Assembly: GCA_900541675.1 (NCBI GenBank)
Contig: UQKU01000011.1
Span: forward strand, 1 to 52,856
Length of the DNA stretch: 52,856 nt
Direction: 5' to 3'
DNA from: an uncultured Collinsella sp.
Lineage (GTDB): Bacteria; Actinomycetota; Coriobacteriia; Coriobacteriales; Coriobacteriaceae
The position numbers and the translations under genes are program-made. The first letter of the stretch is position 1. Every line of letters starts with the position of its first letter. The notes beneath the pieces are model-generated. The model made no database searches and had not been told where the DNA came from. It saw only the letters and a program-made list of their open reading frames with translations. Below are positions 48,612-52,856 of this stretch, one piece after another.

Positions 48612-49688
48612 TTACACGTTAAAGCGGAAGTGCACGACGTCGCCATCGGCCATGACATAGTCCTTGCCCTCAATACGCAGCTTGCCGGCAGCCTTGGCGC
48701 CCTGCTCGCCACCGAGCTCGATGTAGTCGTCGTAGCCAATGACCTCGGCCTTAATAAAGCCGCGCTCAAAGTCGGTGTGGATGACACCGGCGGCCTGCGG
48801 GGCGGTCGCGCCCTGACGCACCGTCCAGGCCTTGACCTCCATCTCGCCAGCCGTAAAGAACGACTGCAGGCCGAGCAGCTTGTAGGCTGCCTGCGCGAGC
48901 ACGTCCAGGCCGGGCTGCTCCAGGCCCAGGCTCTCCAGGTAGTCGGCAGCGTCCTCGGGATCGAGCTCGGAAAGCTCGGCCTCGATCTTGGCGCAGATCG
49001 GCAGCGGCTTGACACCGTCGATGGGTGCCAGGTCCTCGTTGAGCATGTCCTCGTCTACGTTGGCCACATACAGGATGGGCTTCATGGTGAGCAGGAACAA
49101 GCCCTTGGCAGCGGCGCGCTCCTCGTCGGTCATCTCCATGGACGCGGCGCGCTTGCCCTCGTTGAGCCAGGCAAGCAGGCGCTTGGCGACCTCAAACTTG
49201 GGCATGAGCTCCTTGTCGCGCTTGGCCTCCTTCTCGAGCTTGGGCAGCTGCTTCTCGAGCGTGCCCATGTCGGCCAGGATGAGCTCGGTCATGATGGTGT
49301 CGGCGTCACCGGCAGGGTCGACGAACTCGCCCGTGCGGCCCACCTCGCGCATAACGTTGGGGTCCTTAAAGTAGCGCACGACCTCGCAGATGGCGTCGGT
49401 CTCGCGGATGTTTGCCAAGAACTGGTTGCCCAGGCCCTCGCCCTCGTTAGCGCCCTTCACCAGACCTGCGATGTCGACAAACTCGACCGTCGCCGGCACA
49501 ATGCGGCCGGGGTTGACGATGTCGGCGAGCTTTTGCAGGCGGCTATCGGGCACATCGACGATACCCACGTTAGGGTCAATCGTGGCAAACGGGTAGTTGG
49601 CGGCAAGGCCGGTCTTTTTGGTAAGCGCGGTGAACAGCGTCGACTTGCCCACGTTGGGCAGGCCCACGATACCGATGGAAAGGGACAC
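48612..49688 (-). CDS. ychF: redox-regulated ATPase YchF (OLA1 type)
   Basis: A 358-aa Obg-like P-loop NTPase. G1 is GLPNVGKSTLF (residues 8-18), G3 is DIAGLVKGANEGEG with the usual switch II, and the G4 position is NVDE, the altered motif that makes this family prefer ATP. A helical hairpin (about 120-200) precedes the C-terminal TGS-like domain (KAWTVRQGATAPQAAGVIH, TDFERGFIKAEVI). It binds ribosomes and responds to oxidative stress. GTG 49688 is chosen because AAAAGGAG lies 6 bases upstream. Length is normal. Confidence 0.94.
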   Translation of the reverse strand: MSLSIGIVGLPNVGKSTLFTALTKKTGLAANYPFATIDPNVGIVDVPDSRLQKLADIVNPGRIVPATVEFVDIAGLVKGANEGEGLGNQFLANIRETDAICEVVRYFKDPNVMREVGRTGEFVDPAGDADTIMTELILADMGTLEKQLPKLEKEAKRDKELMPKFEVAKRLLAWLNEGKRAASMEMTDEERAAAKGLFLLTMKPILYVANVDEDMLNEDLAPIDGVKPLPICAKIEAELSELDPEDAADYLESLGLEQPGLDVLAQAAYKLLGLQSFFTAGEMEVKAWTVRQGATAPQAAGVIHTDFERGFIKAEVIGYDDYIELGGEQGAKAAGKLRIEGKDYVMADGDVVHFRFNV

Positions 49689-49815
49689 GACAGCTCCTTT
49701 TGGTACAGGTACTTCAAACTGCATAAGTATAGCGCCGCCGCAGCATCTGGGCGAACCCGGACGCCACGGCGGCGCAAATGAAGCAGAGATGAGTGAGAGT
49801 TCGAGACTGCAGTCC

Positions 49816-51159
49816 TTACTTAAGCTCGGGCCAGAAATCCTTGTTGGCCTCGATGAGCTCGTCCAGGATCTGCTTAGCAACGCTCGCCGAAGGAATGGTC
49901 TTGGAGAGCGTGAGTGCCTGCCAAAGCTTCTGGTAGCTGCCCTCGACCCAAGCCTGGACAACGAGCTTCTCGACGGAAACCTGCTGCTCCATCAGGCCCT
50001 TCTGGAACTGCGGAATCGGGCCCTGGCAGATCTTCTCAAAGCCGTTGGAACCGACGATGCAAGGCACCTCGACCATGGCCGTCGGGTCGAAGTTGGGCAC
50101 AGCGCCATCGTTGGGGACGATCAGCAGGAAGCGCTCGAGCGTGTTCTCGGCCAGTGCGCAGGCAAGGTCGACGATGTAGTTGGCATGTACATCTGGCTCA
50201 AAGCCGCCGTCCTTGGCAGTACCCTTGGCGATGATGTCGCGGCAAGCGCCAAAGACCTTCTTCTCACGGCCGTCCATAACCTCATTGGCGCGAGTGTAGT
50301 TGGGGTCAGACGTCTCGACGACATAGTCCGGGTACAGGTAATACTTGAGGTAGGTATTGGGAATCGTCTCGGGATCGACAGCATAGACATCCTTGGCCTT
50401 GCCGAAGGTGTGAATCCAGCTCTCCTCGACATGCTGCTCCTTACCGGCCTCGTGCTCGATGCCGTCCAGGTAGCCGTTCTTAGCCATGTGCTCCTTAATC
50501 TGCGGCATGAGGTCGTTGCCGTCCTTGTCGTAGATTTTGCTCCACCAACCAAAGTGGTTAAGGCCGTAGTAGCTGTACTGCAGCTCGCGACGATCCTTAA
50601 TGCCGCACATACGGCTCATCTTATCCATGAGGTCGATCGGCATGTCGCAGATGTTGATGATGCGGCTGTTGGGGCGCAGCACGCGGCAAGCCTCGGCGAC
50701 GATGGCCGCGGGGTTGGAGTAGTTGAGCATCCAGGCGTTGGGGCTGTACTTCTCCATGTAGTCGAGGATCTCGATAACGCCGCCGATGGAGCGCATGCCG
50801 TAGGCGATACCGCCGGCACCGCAGGTCTCTTGGCCAACGCAGCCGTACTTGAGAGGAATCTTCTCGTCGAGCTCACGCATGGCGTACAGGCCGACGCGGA
50901 TGTGAGCAAGGACGAAGTCGGTCCCGGTGAATGCGGTTTCGGGGTCGGTGGTGTAGCTAAACTCAACCTCGGGGGCGTTCTCGTGGAAGTAGATCTCGCA
51001 GGCCTTGGCCACGGTCTCCTGGCGCTCGGCGTTGTTGTCGTAGAAGGTCACCTTGTTGACCGGGAAGCGGTCGCGCTCCTCAAGCAGCATCAGAGCGATG
51101 CCCGGGGTGAAGGTAGAGCCACCGCCGGCAATGGTCACGGCATAGTTTTTCTTGGACAT
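49816..51159 (-). CDS. GH4 6-phospho-alpha-glucosidase
   Basis: A 447-aa NAD- and metal-dependent glycosidase that opens phosphorylated alpha-glucosides by an oxidation-elimination route. The NAD loop is TIAGGGSTFTPG at residues 9-20. LNYSNPAAI, the metal-binding Cys in NICDMPIDL (about 174) and His in YGLNHFGWW (about 203) are present. The CDMP sequence is the mark of alpha-6-phosphoglucosidases (GlvA/MalH/AglB) rather than the beta-type enzymes. AGGAGG precedes the ATG. It follows the PTS gene that would import and phosphorylate its substrate. Confidence 0.92.
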   Translation of the reverse strand: MSKKNYAVTIAGGGSTFTPGIALMLLEERDRFPVNKVTFYDNNAERQETVAKACEIYFHENAPEVEFSYTTDPETAFTGTDFVLAHIRVGLYAMRELDEKIPLKYGCVGQETCGAGGIAYGMRSIGGVIEILDYMEKYSPNAWMLNYSNPAAIVAEACRVLRPNSRIINICDMPIDLMDKMSRMCGIKDRRELQYSYYGLNHFGWWSKIYDKDGNDLMPQIKEHMAKNGYLDGIEHEAGKEQHVEESWIHTFGKAKDVYAVDPETIPNTYLKYYLYPDYVVETSDPNYTRANEVMDGREKKVFGACRDIIAKGTAKDGGFEPDVHANYIVDLACALAENTLERFLLIVPNDGAVPNFDPTAMVEVPCIVGSNGFEKICQGPIPQFQKGLMEQQVSVEKLVVQAWVEGSYQKLWQALTLSKTIPSASVAKQILDELIEANKDFWPELK

Positions 51160-51255
51160 GATGTCCTCCTCATTCTGGCCGCTTGCTCAATCCATCCCCG
51201 TACGCGGCCTGCACGGTTTGGAACTGTTACCTAGAAGTGGAGTTTTTATCTCTAG

Positions 51256-51295
51256 AATCGGCCTTGCGGTGCATACCGGCTCTGCAAGGCCGATT
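51256..51295 (-). terminator. hairpin between PTS and GH4 genes
   Basis: AATCGGCCTTGC (51256-51267) pairs perfectly with GCAAGGCCGATT (51284-51295) in the 154-bp gap. There is no T-run next to it on the reverse strand, so it more likely protects or attenuates the message than ends it. Confidence 0.55.
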
Positions 51296-51313
51296 GTTTC
51301 GATGGACGATGGT

Positions 51314-52856
51314 TTACAGAAGACTCTCGAACTTCTCGCGAACCTGCGGGACGGTAAGGCCGATGATGACCTGGATTGACTGGCCTTGGACCACCAAGCC
51401 ATGCGTACCGATCGCCTTGAAGGAGGCCTCGGGTGCAACGGCGCCCTTGTCCTTGACGTTAACGCGCAGACGGGTGGCGCAGTTAGTTACGTCGATGACG
51501 TTATCCGTGCCACCGAGTAGATCGAGGATGTTCTCGGCAAGCACCAAGCGCTCATCATCTTTACTCTTGGCGACCGATTTGCTAGCAGCAGCACCGCCCT
51601 GCTTTTGCTTGTAGTCGGCCTTGGACTTGAGCTCGACCTCAACATCATCATCCTCGCGACCGGGGGTCTTAAAGTCGAACTTGACGATCAGAAAACGGAA
51701 GACCACGACCCAAAGGGCGGTAAAGCACAGACCGACAAGGATGGAGATGGCGTACTGCAGACCGTGTGCGGCCCAAAGGGGCAGCCAGTCCCACGAGAGC
51801 ATCGAGATGATGCCGCCGTCAAAGATACCCACGACGCCAAGGAGGTTTTGAGCCATGCAGCCGAGCGCTCCGAGCACGCAGTGGACGACGAACAGGCCGG
51901 GCACAATGAACAGGAAGGTGAAGTCAAGCGGCTCGGTAATACCGCAAAGCATAGCGGTAAGGGTGACCGGGATTAGCAGAGCCTTGACGCGCTGCTTGCG
52001 CTCGGGTTTGGCGGTCATATAAAACGCAATGGCGACGCCAAGCGAGCCGAAGACTTTAGTCCAACCAGGGCAGGTATAGGCAGCCCAGGGTGCGGCATCC
52101 TTAAGAGCAATGCTCGGATCGGCAGCCAATTGGGGCAGGATGTTGGCCCAAGCAGCAAAGATGCCGCCGTTGACCGCCGCGTTGTCGTAATAGAACGGCG
52201 TATAGATAAAGTGGTGCAGGCCCGTAGGAATCAGCACGCGCTCGAAGAACGCAAAGACGCCCACGCCAAACGTACCGGCGGAAAGGATGAATCCCTGGAA
52301 GGCGGCGATAGCAGCCTGAACATGCGGCCACACCAGGCAGGCGATAATAGCGACCGGAACCATAACGAAGAAACCGATCATATAGATGAACACGGAGCCC
52401 GAGAACACGCCCAGCCACTCAGGAAGTTCGGTGTCGAAGTACTTGTTGTGAAGCATCGTGGCGATACCAGAAATGATCAGCGCGCCCATGATGCCCATAT
52501 CAAGCGTTTTGATGCTTGCGATAGTGGCAAGACCAGTACCGCTGCCCGCCTCGACAGAGTAGTCGACCCCAAAGACAGGGCCCCACTGCCCCAAGATTGT
52601 GCTTACAAAGTAGTTGAAGGTAAGGTAGATGGCCAAAGCCTCCATGCAGCAGCGAGCGTTCTGCTTGTTCGCGAGCGAGATTGGCAACGCTACGCAAAAC
52701 AGCAACGGCATCTGGTTAAAGAGCGTCCAACCACCCTGGAGCAGCACATTCCAGCAATCAAACCAAAGATGGCCCGCAGTGGCCATCTCGCCAAAGATCG
52801 CCTCGGTGGTAAACAACGTACCCAGGCCGACGACGATTCCGGAAAATGCGAAAAGA
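51314..52856 (-). CDS. PTS alpha-glucoside IIC-IIB permease, N-terminus off the window
   Basis: The frame is open to the window edge (514 codons). It begins LFAFSGIVVGLGTLF, which is inside the first IIC helix of glucose/maltose-type permeases, so only about 20 residues are missing. IIC features are GGWTLFNQMPLLFCVALPIS and CGITEPLDFTFLFIVP. The IIB domain is at the C-terminus, with the phospho-cysteine in DVTNCATRLRVNVKD. No IIA domain is attached. It imports and phosphorylates an alpha-glucoside such as maltose, feeding the GH4 enzyme encoded downstream. Confidence 0.92.
   Translation of the reverse strand, partial: LFAFSGIVVGLGTLFTTEAIFGEMATAGHLWFDCWNVLLQGGWTLFNQMPLLFCVALPISLANKQNARCCMEALAIYLTFNYFVSTILGQWGPVFGVDYSVEAGSGTGLATIASIKTLDMGIMGALIISGIATMLHNKYFDTELPEWLGVFSGSVFIYMIGFFVMVPVAIIACLVWPHVQAAIAAFQGFILSAGTFGVGVFAFFERVLIPTGLHHFIYTPFYYDNAAVNGGIFAAWANILPQLAADPSIALKDAAPWAAYTCPGWTKVFGSLGVAIAFYMTAKPERKQRVKALLIPVTLTAMLCGITEPLDFTFLFIVPGLFVVHCVLGALGCMAQNLLGVVGIFDGGIISMLSWDWLPLWAAHGLQYAISILVGLCFTALWVVVFRFLIVKFDFKTPGREDDDVEVELKSKADYKQKQGGAAASKSVAKSKDDERLVLAENILDLLGGTDNVIDVTNCATRLRVNVKDKGAVAPEASFKAIGTHGLVVQGQSIQVIIGLTVPQVREKFESLL

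Noticed and set aside
49597..51234. 545-codon forward frame opposite the GH4 gene
   Set aside because: Antisense of an enzyme with all family motifs; no start signal of its own.

Overview
The window looks like the chromosome of a high-GC, Gram-positive gut anaerobe of the Coriobacteriia, most likely Collinsella or a close relative. The grounds are the strong G/C third-position bias, the AGGAGG-type ribosome sites, sortase-anchored surface proteins, a CD1871A-type CXXC peptide, a second type IIA topoisomerase pair and an alpha-glucoside PTS with a GH4 enzyme. This placement is inference from gene content; no rRNA or other marker is present. I saw no tRNA, rRNA or CRISPR array.

Layout. 0-7 kb: the edge of trmO, an XRE/zinc-ribbon/TipAS regulator, a glutaredoxin, an overlapping macrodomain-SirTM sirtuin pair bracketed by two 70-bp palindromic repeats, a dihydrouridine synthase, a nest of hairpin repeats and two membrane proteins. 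7-14 kb: a reverse-strand membrane/redox cluster (CXXC peptide, 4Fe-4S membrane protein, TlpA-like lipoprotein, large ABC ATPase-permease) facing a divergent two-component system that probably controls it. 14-22 kb: a GMP synthase ATPPase-only protein, a LuxR-type regulator, a 1455-aa wall-anchored protein and a lipoprotein. 22-28.5 kb: a GyrB/ParE-like and GyrA/ParC-like pair, then an AAA ATPase gene preceded by three 19-bp tandem repeats. 28.5-34 kb: two flavin reductases, an LPATG surface protein, a SirTM fragment, and a MerR-controlled detoxification operon (FMN reductase, CMD-cupin, alpha/beta hydrolase).

34-44.6 kb is accessory DNA. It begins with yjdF and its riboswitch-like leader. 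From 35.54 to 44.62 kb it is bounded by copies of the 3' end of guaA, a known integration target. Inside are a NERD-nuclease cassette with one member broken by an amber codon, a divergent XRE regulator, excisionase-like genes, a frameshifted DUF3800 gene preceded by a compact promoter-hairpin unit, a TIR-like plus DUF262-HNH pair that looks like a defence system, a decayed adenine methylase, and two decayed yjdF copies. No integrase gene survives, so this looks like a composite, partly eroded island.

44.6-52.9 kb returns to core genes: full-length guaA, an asparaginase, a small XRE regulator with a 26-bp palindromic operator beside a CxxC protein, a DUF1648 protein, ychF, and a 6-phospho-alpha-glucosidase with its PTS IICB permease running off the right edge.
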